NCBI GenBank assembly: GCA_964246985.1 | Contig: CAXTSE010000006.1 | Span: forward strand, 121,145 to 185,144 | DNA length: 64,000 bases | Reading direction: 5' to 3' | Source of the DNA: CAXTSE01 sp964246985 | Lineage (GTDB): Bacteria; Actinomycetota; Actinomycetes; Actinomycetales; Microbacteriaceae | In this document: piece by piece, positions 57,191 to 64,000 of the stretch | Layout: each line of letters opens with the position of its first letter | How positions within the stretch are numbered: position 1 is the first letter of the stretch | Made by a program: the position numbers and the translations under genes | The notes under the pieces: model-generated | Seen by the model: the letters and a program-made list of their open reading frames with translations, nothing else | Databases searched by the model: none | What the model was told of the DNA's origin: nothing

Positions 57191-58396
57191 ATGCCGGCAT
57201 TCGACGGCCCCAGCCAAACAACATCAGCGCGACCGCTGCCAAATCTGATTTGCACGCTATGCCACCGGGAGTACCCTCCCGAACTGCTTTCCTGGCGATG
57301 CGAGGTCTGCCGGGGCGTACTGGATGTCGCGTACTTTCCAGCGCAGATTGACGTGGAACAGATTGTTGAGTCGCCGCCCACCATGTGGCGCTACGTCCCC
57401 GCGATGCCTGTCGACCTAGACCCATCTATCAGCATGGGTGAGGGGATGACGCCGCTCATCCAGGCTCCGGGGCATCCGAGCGTCCGGATGAAGCTCGACT
57501 TCCTGATGCCGACACTTTCCTTCAAGGACCGCGGCGCTGTGGTGCTTGCGACTCTTGCAAAGCGGCTCAATGTCTCGGCCGCGATGGTCGACAGCAGCGG
57601 GAACGCAGGGACATCAGTCGCCGCGTACCTCGCCAGAGCCAACATCCCCTGCACTGTCTACGTCCCCGCAAACACCTCCGACGGCAAGCTGGCACAGATG
57701 CGCGCTCACGGCGCGACCGTCGTGCTGGTCCAGGGCAGCCGTGCCGACACGTCCGAGGCAGCTGAGGCCGCGGCGGGGGAGCCGAGAGTGATGTACGCGA
57801 GCCACGTACACAACCCCTATTTCCTGCATGGCGTAAAGACGTACGGGTACGAGATATGGGAGCAATCAGGCTTCCGCCTCCCTGAAACGGTGGTGGTGCC
57901 GGTCGGAAACGGAACGATGGCCCTGGGCTGTGCGATGGCCTTCACCGAACTCGTTGCGGCAGGCCTAGCCGATCGCATGCCAGTGATAATCGGTGTGCAA
58001 GCTCAGGGCTGCGCTCCACTTGAGCAGGCAATGGAGACCGACTCTCAAGTTGCCGTGGCGAGTAGTGTGTCAGGCACAATCGCCGAAGGTATAGCGATCG
58101 CCAATCCGCCACGCGGTCGACAAATTCTCGCCGCAATTCGTGCCACAAGCGGCACGATCATCTCGGTAAGCGACGAGCAAACCGCTGCGGCCCGACACGA
58201 TCTCGCGCGACAGGGTCTGTTTGTAGAACCGACCTCCGCCGTGTGCTGGGCAGCCATCCTATTTGCCGGGCAAGGTCCCACCTCGTCCAGGTCGACCTGG
58301 GCAGATGCCATGCCCCATCTTCTAGCCTCGGATGTCGTCGTCCCTCTTTGCGGCGCGGGACTAAAATCGCCCACGATTACTGGCATGCACGCATGA
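57191..58396 (+). CDS. Threonine synthase-like PLP-dependent enzyme
   Basis: A 401-residue fold-type II PLP enzyme from ATG 57191, with GAGAGGA about 10 bases upstream (ATG 57164 and upstream starts are possible). An N-terminal zinc-ribbon-like CTLCHREYPPELLSWRCEVC (residues about 20-39) is seen in a threonine-synthase subgroup. The PLP lysine is in TLSFKDRGAV (about 110), SSGNAGTSVAAY binds the cofactor, and VGNGTMALG is the phosphate loop. It may be an eliminase or lyase and not a biosynthetic threonine synthase, since RidA follows with ATGA overlap and an asparaginase-like gene after it. Confidence 0.88.
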   Translation: MPAFDGPSQTTSARPLPNLICTLCHREYPPELLSWRCEVCRGVLDVAYFPAQIDVEQIVESPPTMWRYVPAMPVDLDPSISMGEGMTPLIQAPGHPSVRMKLDFLMPTLSFKDRGAVVLATLAKRLNVSAAMVDSSGNAGTSVAAYLARANIPCTVYVPANTSDGKLAQMRAHGATVVLVQGSRADTSEAAEAAAGEPRVMYASHVHNPYFLHGVKTYGYEIWEQSGFRLPETVVVPVGNGTMALGCAMAFTELVAAGLADRMPVIIGVQAQGCAPLEQAMETDSQVAVASSVSGTIAEGIAIANPPRGRQILAAIRATSGTIISVSDEQTAAARHDLARQGLFVEPTSAVCWAAILFAGQGPTSSRSTWADAMPHLLASDVVVPLCGAGLKSPTITGMHA

Positions 58397-58770
58397 GGTC
58401 GGCTGGTGCGCCGCAGCACTACTCGGATGCCGCCCACCCCTACAGCCCGCTACGAGTTGCTGGCGGGGTCGTCTACGTCTCGGGGCAGCTTGGCATCAAC
58501 TCTGGAGAGATCGTCCCTGGCGGAATCAGTGCAGAGACCAGGCAGGCTTTCCTGAATCTCGCCGCCGTGCTGAATTCGCACGACCTCGACCTCGGCGACG
58601 TAGTCAAGATCACCGTATATCTCGCATCCATGTCGGATCGGGTCGCCATGGACGAGGTGTATGAAATGGTGCTTTCTTCCCCATTGCCCGCTCGCACTTG
58701 TTTCGCGGTAGGGGAGCTCCCGTTTGGGGCGCGGATCGAGCTTGATGCCATCGCGGAGCTCCGGCGATGA
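58393..58770 (+). CDS. RidA-family enamine/imine deaminase
   Basis: A 125-residue RidA/YjgF protein from ATG 58393 (ATGA overlap). VVYVSGQLGIN (residues about 27-37), TRQAFLNLAAVLNSHDLDLGDVVKITVYL and the catalytic Arg in LPARTCFAVGELPFGARIELDAIA are family hallmarks. RidA hydrolyses reactive 2-aminoacrylate-type products made by PLP-dependent dehydratases, so its coupling to the PLP enzyme suggests that enzyme releases an enamine. Confidence 0.93.
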   Translation: MRSAGAPQHYSDAAHPYSPLRVAGGVVYVSGQLGINSGEIVPGGISAETRQAFLNLAAVLNSHDLDLGDVVKITVYLASMSDRVAMDEVYEMVLSSPLPARTCFAVGELPFGARIELDAIAELRR

Positions 58771-59280
58771 TCTCTGTTCACATCATCACAACCGGCGGAA
58801 CTATCGACAAAAAGTACTCCCGCGCGGGGGAGCTCATCATTGGCCGGGCGATGGCCCCGACGCTAATCGCGGCAGCTCGCGTGAATTTGGAAGTGTCGTT
58901 CGAGGCGGTGTGTCGGAAGGACAGCTTGGATTTGAGCCGAGAAGACCGTGAAGAAATTCACGCTCGGGTGGAGGCAACCAATACGAACAAGATTGTTATC
59001 ACCCATGGCACAGACACGATGGTCACGACCGGTATGACTCTTCGCGAAGTCGCGAACAAGACGGTTATCCTGACCGGCGCGATGCAGCCCGCACGAATGC
59101 GTGACAGCGACGCAGCAAGTAACTTGGGCCTTGCACTCGCAGCTTCTTCCCGGAGGGGTTTACATCGCAATGAGTGGGCTGGTTATACCAATCGATCGTG
59201 CTCTGAAGCGTACGGATCGTGGCGTTTTTCAGGATATAGATCCGCGTAACGCTATATGTCTGGCGAACCCTCAGCCGTGA
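58767..59280 (+). pseudogene. Asparaginase-family protein interrupted by a frameshift
   Basis: From ATG 58767 (ATGA overlap with RidA) the frame reads IITTGGTIDKKYS, with the asparaginase Thr, and ITHGTDTMVTTG, with the second Thr-Asp-Lys-type site, up to NLGLALAASS near 59150. There the first frame leaves homology and ends at 59249. Skipping one base around 59145-59150 restores LPGGVYIAMSGLVIPIDRAL and TDRGVFQD, the normal end of this short (about 170-residue) asparaginase family, finishing at TGA 59278. Either a real frameshift or a sequencing error; the intact protein would hydrolyse asparagine or another amide. Confidence 0.8.
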
Positions 59281-59322
59281 AAACTGTCTAATTGGCCGGT
59301 GCATTGACGGGTGAATCGGCAT

Positions 59323-59350
59323 CAGCAACAGCAACAGCAACAGCAACAGC
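59323..59350 (+). repeat. Hexamer tandem repeat (CAGCAA), about 4.7 copies
   Basis: Four perfect copies of CAGCAA (59323-59346) and a partial fifth (CAGC) lie in the gap between the broken asparaginase gene and the threonine-dehydratase-like gene. No other feature was seen in the rest of this 259-base gap. Confidence 0.9.
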
Positions 59351-59539
59351 ACTGGCAGCGGCGTGCGCCACTCGCGCGTCTGCCCTCCCAGGAACTCAAT
59401 CGCCCTCGGTAGCCGCCCAGTTCGCAGGTGGGCGATGCTGTGGACGTCGGGCTCCACTGCGGTCGTAATGCGACCCGTCCAGGAGCACGCTATCGGCTAC
59501 GTTTCATGTCACGGCGGGCGCCTTGAGATCGGATAACTT

Positions 59540-60490
59540 GTGATTACGAGACAGGATGTTCTGGATGCGCAGGACCGGATCGAGGGTCTCGTTCGGCGCA
59601 CCCCGCTACTGAAGATCGGTACGCCGGTCGAGCCAATGTGGCTGAAGTGCGAGTTTCTCCAGCACACGGGTGTCTTCAAAGTGCGTGGCGCGTTCAATCG
59701 GATGCTCGCGGCACGGGAGCAGGGTGAATTGAATGCTGCCGTGGGAGTGATCGCGGCGTCGGGTGGCAATGCCGGTTTGGCAAACGCCTATGCAGCTGCC
59801 GCGCTCGGCGTCCCGGCCGTCGTCTTCGTTCCGGTGACCGCACCAGCAGTTAAAATCGCGCGGCTGCGAAGCTACGGTGCGACTGTGCATCAGGTCGGGC
59901 TCGAGTACGCCGACGCATACGTGGCTGCAGTCGAGCACGCGTCGCAGACGGGCGGGTTATTTTGCCACGCGTACGACCAGCTTGAGGTCGCCGCCGGTGC
60001 CGGAACAATTGCGGAGGAGATTCTTGCGGACGAGCCCGGTATCGACACCATTGTCACAGCCGTAGGCGGTGGCGGGCTGTTTGCTGGTTTGGCCGCGGCC
60101 GCCGAGGGCCGCGCCCGAGTGGTCGCCGTTGAACCGATCACGATCCCAACGCTGAACGCGGCGCTAAAGGCTGGCAAGCCGGTCGACATCGCGGTGTCAG
60201 GAGTTGCCGCCGATTCGCTCGGTGCGCGGCGGGTGGGCGAGATTGCCTTCGAGATCGCTTCGCGAACATCGCCGGTGTCTGTGCTCGTCACGGACGAAGC
60301 GATTGTCAAGGCGCGCGAGCAATTGTGGTCGGATTATCGCATCCCGGCCGAATACGGCGCTGCCGCGGCACTGGCCGCCATCACCTCCGGTGTATACGAA
60401 CCCGCGGCTGGTGAACGGGTGGCGGTGGTCGTGTGCGGCGCAAATACTGACGTGCGGACGCTTGAGCCTCGGCCCCCCCAAACCGCGTGA
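59540..60490 (+). CDS. Threonine/serine dehydratase-like PLP enzyme
   Basis: A 316-residue fold-type II PLP enzyme. The PLP lysine is in TGVFKVRGAFN (about residue 47), ASGGNAGLANAYAAAALG is the cofactor loop, and VTAVGGGGLFAGLAAA the phosphate-binding loop, all as in catabolic threonine ammonia-lyases without a regulatory domain. It deaminates serine or threonine to the keto acid. GTG at 59540 lacks a strong SD. It stands about 260 bases after the asparaginase remnant; its enamine product could also be served by the RidA encoded at 58393. Confidence 0.9.
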   Translation: MITRQDVLDAQDRIEGLVRRTPLLKIGTPVEPMWLKCEFLQHTGVFKVRGAFNRMLAAREQGELNAAVGVIAASGGNAGLANAYAAAALGVPAVVFVPVTAPAVKIARLRSYGATVHQVGLEYADAYVAAVEHASQTGGLFCHAYDQLEVAAGAGTIAEEILADEPGIDTIVTAVGGGGLFAGLAAAAEGRARVVAVEPITIPTLNAALKAGKPVDIAVSGVAADSLGARRVGEIAFEIASRTSPVSVLVTDEAIVKAREQLWSDYRIPAEYGAAAALAAITSGVYEPAAGERVAVVVCGANTDVRTLEPRPPQTA

Positions 60491-60864
60491 ACCCCGCGGT
60501 CAGTGTCCCGCAGCCCTACCGCTGGTGCACCAACTGCGAGTGATCGCCCGGGCCTGGGTCTGTGCTTTTGATTACCTCTAATCCGGCTTCGAGGGCGATG
60601 AACCCCTGTCTGCCCAGAGCGTGATGTGGCGGCGCTTCTTCACCCTCCGGCGCTTCAGCGACGGTCTACCCTGGGTGCCGGCAGCTGAGGCCTCTGTGTG
60701 AGTGCTCCCACCGACGGGCATGGCCTCGGGCGCCCATAGCGTGGCGGGTTGGGGGATCGCAGCGACTTTGCTTGGTTGCCTTTTCTTGCTCAGCGCTCGC
60801 CGCGGCAATACTCGCCGGGTGTCCTGAGCAGACGCAAGTGACTCACCCATCGCCGAGATAAAAA
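60491..60864. other. Intergenic stretch at the compositional boundary
   Basis: No supported gene. Open frames on the minus strand are continuous with antisense of the membrane-protein gene. By eye the DNA becomes more GC-rich from here on, so an island edge may lie here, but I see no attachment-site repeat or tRNA. Confidence 0.4.
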
Positions 60865-61380
60865 TTACCGCCATCCTTGCTGGCCACGCGTAGCGAGCTG
60901 GTCGTATACCCGGCTCCAGCCTGCCTCGAACTCGACGCCCGACAGGCGTCCCGTCCGGTAGTCGCTCTCCAGACGCTCGAGCTCGCGTCGGGCCGATTCG
61001 TAGAGGACGGGCTCTCCGTATACAGAGCGGCGTCCTGCCGTGTATGTGACGACGACGTCCACCCGCCGGATGCCGCGGCGGACCCGACGGGTCAGGTACG
61101 ACATCACGGCGGCGAATGCGGCGGCGGTGGCCACGACCACGAGCATCGGGCCCGAGTTCCCCCAGCCTGCGGCGCCCGCCAGGACGACGAAGAGTGCGAC
61201 CGCAGCGACGACGATCGGGCAGTCGCGGTACAGGGCCAGCAGCCGGCGTTCGGCGTGGTTCGTTCCGGGCGGGAAGACCGTGAGGCGGGTCTGCATCCAG
61301 GTGGTGCGCGCCGCCGGGACCACATCGATCCGACCCCACAGCGGCGCGGGTGACCTCGTCGACGACAGGAGGGAGGGCAC
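60865..61380 (-). CDS. DUF6611-like conserved membrane protein
   Basis: A 171-residue protein. After LWGRIDVVPA and HAERRLLALYRDC there are two membrane segments, about residues 55-70 (IVVAAVALFVVLAGAAG) and 78-92 (MLVVVATAAAFAAVMSYL), then a basic cytoplasmic tail with VVVTYTAGRRSVYGEP and ERLESDYRTGRLSGVEFEAGW. This arrangement resembles the actinobacterial DUF6611 family, of unknown role. GTG at 61380 without a clear SD. It appears to be a core-type gene beyond the catabolic region. Confidence 0.7.
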   Translation of the reverse strand: MPSLLSSTRSPAPLWGRIDVVPAARTTWMQTRLTVFPPGTNHAERRLLALYRDCPIVVAAVALFVVLAGAAGWGNSGPMLVVVATAAAFAAVMSYLTRRVRRGIRRVDVVVTYTAGRRSVYGEPVLYESARRELERLESDYRTGRLSGVEFEAGWSRVYDQLATRGQQGWR

Positions 61381-61543
61381 ACGACAGGTTTACGCCCTCG
61401 CGCGTCACCGGCGACTGATCCTTACGGAACTCCTACGACCTCGGGCAGGCGGTCATGAGGATGCCGTGAGTTTTCGCGTCCGATCCGTAAGGACTGCGTA
61501 GGGAGTCGGTCGAAGCGCTCGCGGTCGGCGTACACCTGGATCC

Positions 61544-62092
61544 GTGACCCTGGCCCACATCCTCCCGACCCTTCGACGCTCCATCCCCGATCCGCTGCGG
61601 CCCGACCGCTGGCCCGCCCACACGGAGGCCGGGATCACCGACATCACCATCTCGGGTGTCTCGCTCCTGCGCCTCGTCGACTGGTGCGACACCCCGTGCG
61701 TCCACACCGCGGCAGCTGTCGCGCCCGGCTCGGGCGGGCGGGCGTCGTCGACAGAGCTGGGCTCGGTGGTGGTGATGACAGTGGAGGATGTGACGCGCAC
61801 CTCGGCGGGCGAGACCATGGTGACCACCGACGCGGACCTCGGCAGCTGTCGCGCCGTCTTCTCCGAGCTCCGTCTGATCGGCCGAGCCTCAACGGCCCCC
61901 GACCTCATCGTCACGCTCCGCGCGGCGTCCGCGGCCTCGGCCGATCGCGCGACGGCCGAGACCCCCGCCGTGCGCCTACCGTCTGACGTGCGCGTCGGCG
62001 ACCTGCTCGTCGTGCCGTGCCTCGGCGTGGGACCGCGCATCGGCGACATCCGCGTGCACCCCGTGGCCGTGCTCCCGCACTGCGGGCGCTGA
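61544..62092 (+). CDS. Hypothetical protein (182 aa)
   Basis: MTLAHILPTLRRSIPDPLRP, then ITDITISGVSLLRLVDWCDTPCVHT and a Ser/Thr/Ala-rich middle, ending VRVGDLLVVPCLGVGPRIGD and VHPVAVLPHCGR. The composition and the consistent GC-rich third positions support a real gene. I cannot name a family; the last third could be a small beta-barrel. Four Cys residues (DWCDTPC, GSC, PC) may be structural. No link to the catabolic genes is evident. Confidence 0.65.
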   Translation: MTLAHILPTLRRSIPDPLRPDRWPAHTEAGITDITISGVSLLRLVDWCDTPCVHTAAAVAPGSGGRASSTELGSVVVMTVEDVTRTSAGETMVTTDADLGSCRAVFSELRLIGRASTAPDLIVTLRAASAASADRATAETPAVRLPSDVRVGDLLVVPCLGVGPRIGDIRVHPVAVLPHCGR

Positions 62093-62629
62093 ACGGCCGA
62101 GCCCACCCGCACACGGGATCCGTAAGGATTCCCGGCTGCGGCGTTAGGTAGCCGTTAGGGCGGGTCGGAAACCCGCACCGACGGCATTGACTCACCTCGT
62201 GACCAGTTCCCATCGGAAGTGTCCTGAGTCGTCAGGACGCGCTCGTGTCTCGCCTGCGCGACGCGTTCGGCATCATGATGACATCGAGACCACACTGCCG
62301 GCGGGGGACCAGGGGCGACCGTAGTTGCTCGGAGAGGAGCTTCCCGCGTCCGACCGCCGCATCCTGGGCGCGTTCTGATAACAGGTGGAGTCGGCGCTCG
62401 CCCAGCGCGAGATAGCTGACGGGGTGTGCTTTACGTCAGCTGTAGCGCTAGCACCTTCTTTATCCGGAACGGAAAGAAGCGGAATTCTCACCGTCGACTA
62501 CCGATCTCATGGACAAACGCCGATGACATACGACCGGTTTACTCAGTGAAGTCGTCGCCCACGCGTCATATAGCCGCGCGTCGTGCGCTCCGTGTTAGAC
62601 GGCGGCCGTCATGGTCGCGGGAGCGCTCA
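62093..62629. other. Intergenic stretch without recognised features
   Basis: About 540 bases with no supported gene on either strand; a long plus-strand frame that begins at 62426 is antisense to the M24 peptidase gene. No RNA gene or strong hairpin recognised. Confidence 0.45.
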
Positions 62630-64000
62630 CTACGCCTCGCCCCGGCCCCAGGTCGTGTTGAGGTGCGACTGCGCGTCGCGCTCGAGGTTGAGCGGACCGT
62701 CGATCGAGTAGTAGCGGCGACCGGCGACCAGCAGCTCCTCCGCCGGGAACTTGGTGATGACCTCGCAGCCGTCTGCGGTCACGACCAGCTCCTCCTCGAT
62801 CCGCGCGGCGCCCCAGCCGTCCTTCGAGGGCCAGTAGGTCTCGAGGGCGAAGACCATGCCCTCCTTGAGCTCCTCAGGGTGGTCGATCGAGACCAGGCGC
62901 GAGAAGATCGGCTTCTCCCAGATGGAGAGCCCCACGCCGTGGCCGTACTGGAGGGCGAAGGCCGCCTCCTCATCCGCGAAGCCGAACTCCTGCGCGGTCG
63001 GCCACACCGCGACGATGTCGGCGGTCGTGGCGCCGGGCTTCACGAGGGCGATCGCGCGATCCATGTACTCGCGGGCGCGGGTGTACGCGTCGCGCTGGGC
63101 GGAGCTCGCCGAGCCCACCGCGAAGGTGCGGTAGTAGCAGGTGCGGTAGCCGTTGAAGCTGTGCAGGATGTCGAAGAAGGCCGGGTCGCCCGGCCGGATC
63201 AGCCGGTCGGAGAAGACGTGCGGATGCGGCGAGCAGCGCTCGCCCGAGATCGCGTTGACGCCCTCGACGTACTCGGAGCCCAGGTCGTAGAGGGTCTTCG
63301 CGACGACGCCGACGGCCTCGTTCTCGCGGACACCGGGACGGAGGAAACGGTAGAGCTCCTCGTAGGCCGCGTCCACCATCGACGCCGCCTGGGTCAGCAG
63401 CCGGATCTCGTCACTCGTCTTGATACGCCGTGCCTCCATGAAGAGCTGCTGCCCGTCGACGACGGTGATGCCCTCCTGCTGCAGCGCGAACAGGATCGGC
63501 AGCTCGATGACGTCGACGCCGAGCGGCTGGTCGGCCACGCCGAACTTCTCGAGCTCGCGCTTGATCTTCTTGGCGACCCCCTGCGCGATCTCGGCGTCGG
63601 GGCTGAAGGCGCCGCGCAGCGTCGAGATGCCGGCTCGTGACCCGCTCTCAAGCCTCGGGCGCTTGGCCCCCTCGTGCGGCGCGTTGGGATCGGCGTCCAT
63701 CTCGGCCGTCGTGACGTCGAGCCACGGGTTGTAGAGCGAGTGGTGCTTGGCGGCCGAGCCGAAGTCCCAGAGGATCGGGTCGGTGTTGCGGGTGATGAGG
63801 CTGAAGCGGATCAGCTTGTCCATCGCCCAGGTGCCGATGTGGCTCGCGGTCATGTAGCGGATGTTCGAGAAGTCGAAGGCGAGCACGGCGCCGAGCTCGG
63901 AGCTCTCGAGCTCGGCCTTGAGGCGAGCGAGGCGTTCCGACCGGAGGCGCTCGAAGTCGACGCGCTGCTCCCAGTCGACGGCGTTCGTGCCCGTGGTTCC
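62630..64000 (-). CDS. M24-family metallopeptidase-fold protein (partial, N-terminus outside window)
   Basis: At least 456 residues; the frame remains open to the window edge (VDWEQRVDFERLRSERLARL at the far end), so the start lies beyond. A creatinase-like N-terminal domain (AVLAFDFSNIRYMT...) precedes the pita-bread domain. Metal-site positions: Asp in FFDILHSFNGYRTCYYRTF, but the second Asp of the family is replaced by Cys/Tyr; His in QYGHGVGLSIWEKP; Glu in FALETYWPS and RIEEELVV. It is either a non-canonical Xaa-Pro peptidase or a relative with another C-N or C-S cleaving activity. Confidence 0.88.
   Translation of the reverse strand, partial: GTTGTNAVDWEQRVDFERLRSERLARLKAELESSELGAVLAFDFSNIRYMTASHIGTWAMDKLIRFSLITRNTDPILWDFGSAAKHHSLYNPWLDVTTAEMDADPNAPHEGAKRPRLESGSRAGISTLRGAFSPDAEIAQGVAKKIKRELEKFGVADQPLGVDVIELPILFALQQEGITVVDGQQLFMEARRIKTSDEIRLLTQAASMVDAAYEELYRFLRPGVRENEAVGVVAKTLYDLGSEYVEGVNAISGERCSPHPHVFSDRLIRPGDPAFFDILHSFNGYRTCYYRTFAVGSASSAQRDAYTRAREYMDRAIALVKPGATTADIVAVWPTAQEFGFADEEAAFALQYGHGVGLSIWEKPIFSRLVSIDHPEELKEGMVFALETYWPSKDGWGAARIEEELVVTADGCEVITKFPAEELLVAGRRYYSIDGPLNLERDAQSHLNTTWGRGEA

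Noticed and set aside
59323..59350. Repeat tract considered as a CRISPR array
   Set aside because: Units are 6 bases with no spacers, and no cas genes are present.
60578..61408. Minus-strand open frame of about 276 codons
   Set aside because: It overlaps the DUF6611-like gene in another frame and its Arg/Pro/Gly-rich translation has no domain.
62426..63640. Long plus-strand open frame of about 400 codons
   Set aside because: It is antisense to the M24 peptidase gene, which has clear motifs; the frame's Arg/Leu/Asp-rich translation is typical of a GC-rich shadow.
1..64000. Search by eye for tRNA, rRNA, transposases, integrases and attachment repeats
   Set aside because: No tRNA-like T-loop context, rRNA segment, DDE or tyrosine-recombinase motif was found; absence cannot be proven without computed scans.

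Overview
The window is high-GC DNA with SD-led genes, many 4-bp start/stop overlaps (ATGA, GTGA), LacI and GntR repressors and lipoprotein sugar-binding proteins. This points to an actinobacterium. A Microbacteriaceae-like soil or plant-associated genus is my best guess, but no rRNA or tRNA is present to fix it. Most of the window (about 1-60.5 kb) reads as one large catabolic or accessory region for plant-type glycosides and nitrogen compounds. The last 3.5 kb (DUF6611-like membrane protein, a hypothetical protein, an M24 peptidase running off the end) looks visibly GC-richer and more like core genome.

Layout. 0-2.8 kb: tail of a sugar-binding protein, a LacI repressor and a mannitol-2-dehydrogenase/mannonate-oxidoreductase family enzyme. 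2.8-9.4 kb: a minus-strand operon of sugar ABC transporter plus GH127 beta-L-arabinofuranosidase, with a divergent LacI gene; the shared intergenic region holds a near-consensus promoter and TTTC/GAAA palindromes. 9.4-12.5 kb: gene-poor debris (a TetR gene lacking its DNA-binding domain, an SSB-like fragment, two small hypotheticals). 12.5-24.5 kb: two divergent blocks of amidohydrolase, PLP-lyase, SDR, lactonase-like and gamma-glutamyltransferase-like genes, ending in a Baeyer-Villiger-type flavoprotein. They look like a pathway for an unidentified nitrogen-containing compound. 24.6-45.6 kb: an uronate/glycoside region (ABC transporter, KDG kinase, KDPG aldolase, GH105, two unrecognised large hydrolase-like proteins, a DapA-family aldolase) mixed with crotonase, CoA-transferase and FMN 2-hydroxyacid oxidase genes, closed by a DgoR-like GntR repressor. 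46-47 kb: a single gene coding for a CAP12-type TIR domain fused to a GAF domain, a candidate phage-defence effector. 47.3-56.8 kb: LacI, ABC transporter, GH2 beta-galactosidase, xylose-isomerase-like TIM barrel and Gfo/Idh/MocA oxidoreductase. 57-60.5 kb: threonine-synthase-like PLP enzyme, RidA, a frameshifted asparaginase and a threonine-dehydratase-like enzyme.

Three palindromic motif families tie promoters to local repressors: GTATA-N3-TATAC on both sides of the GntR gene at 22.4 kb; TAATA-N-TATTA at four promoters between 31.9 and 45.6 kb, near the GntR gene at 44.9 kb; and TGTTTCCGGAAACA-like sites in the two LacI/ABC regions. All four sugar-binding protein genes are followed within about 70 bases by a strong hairpin, which suggests a shared way of keeping binding-protein mRNA in excess over permease mRNA.
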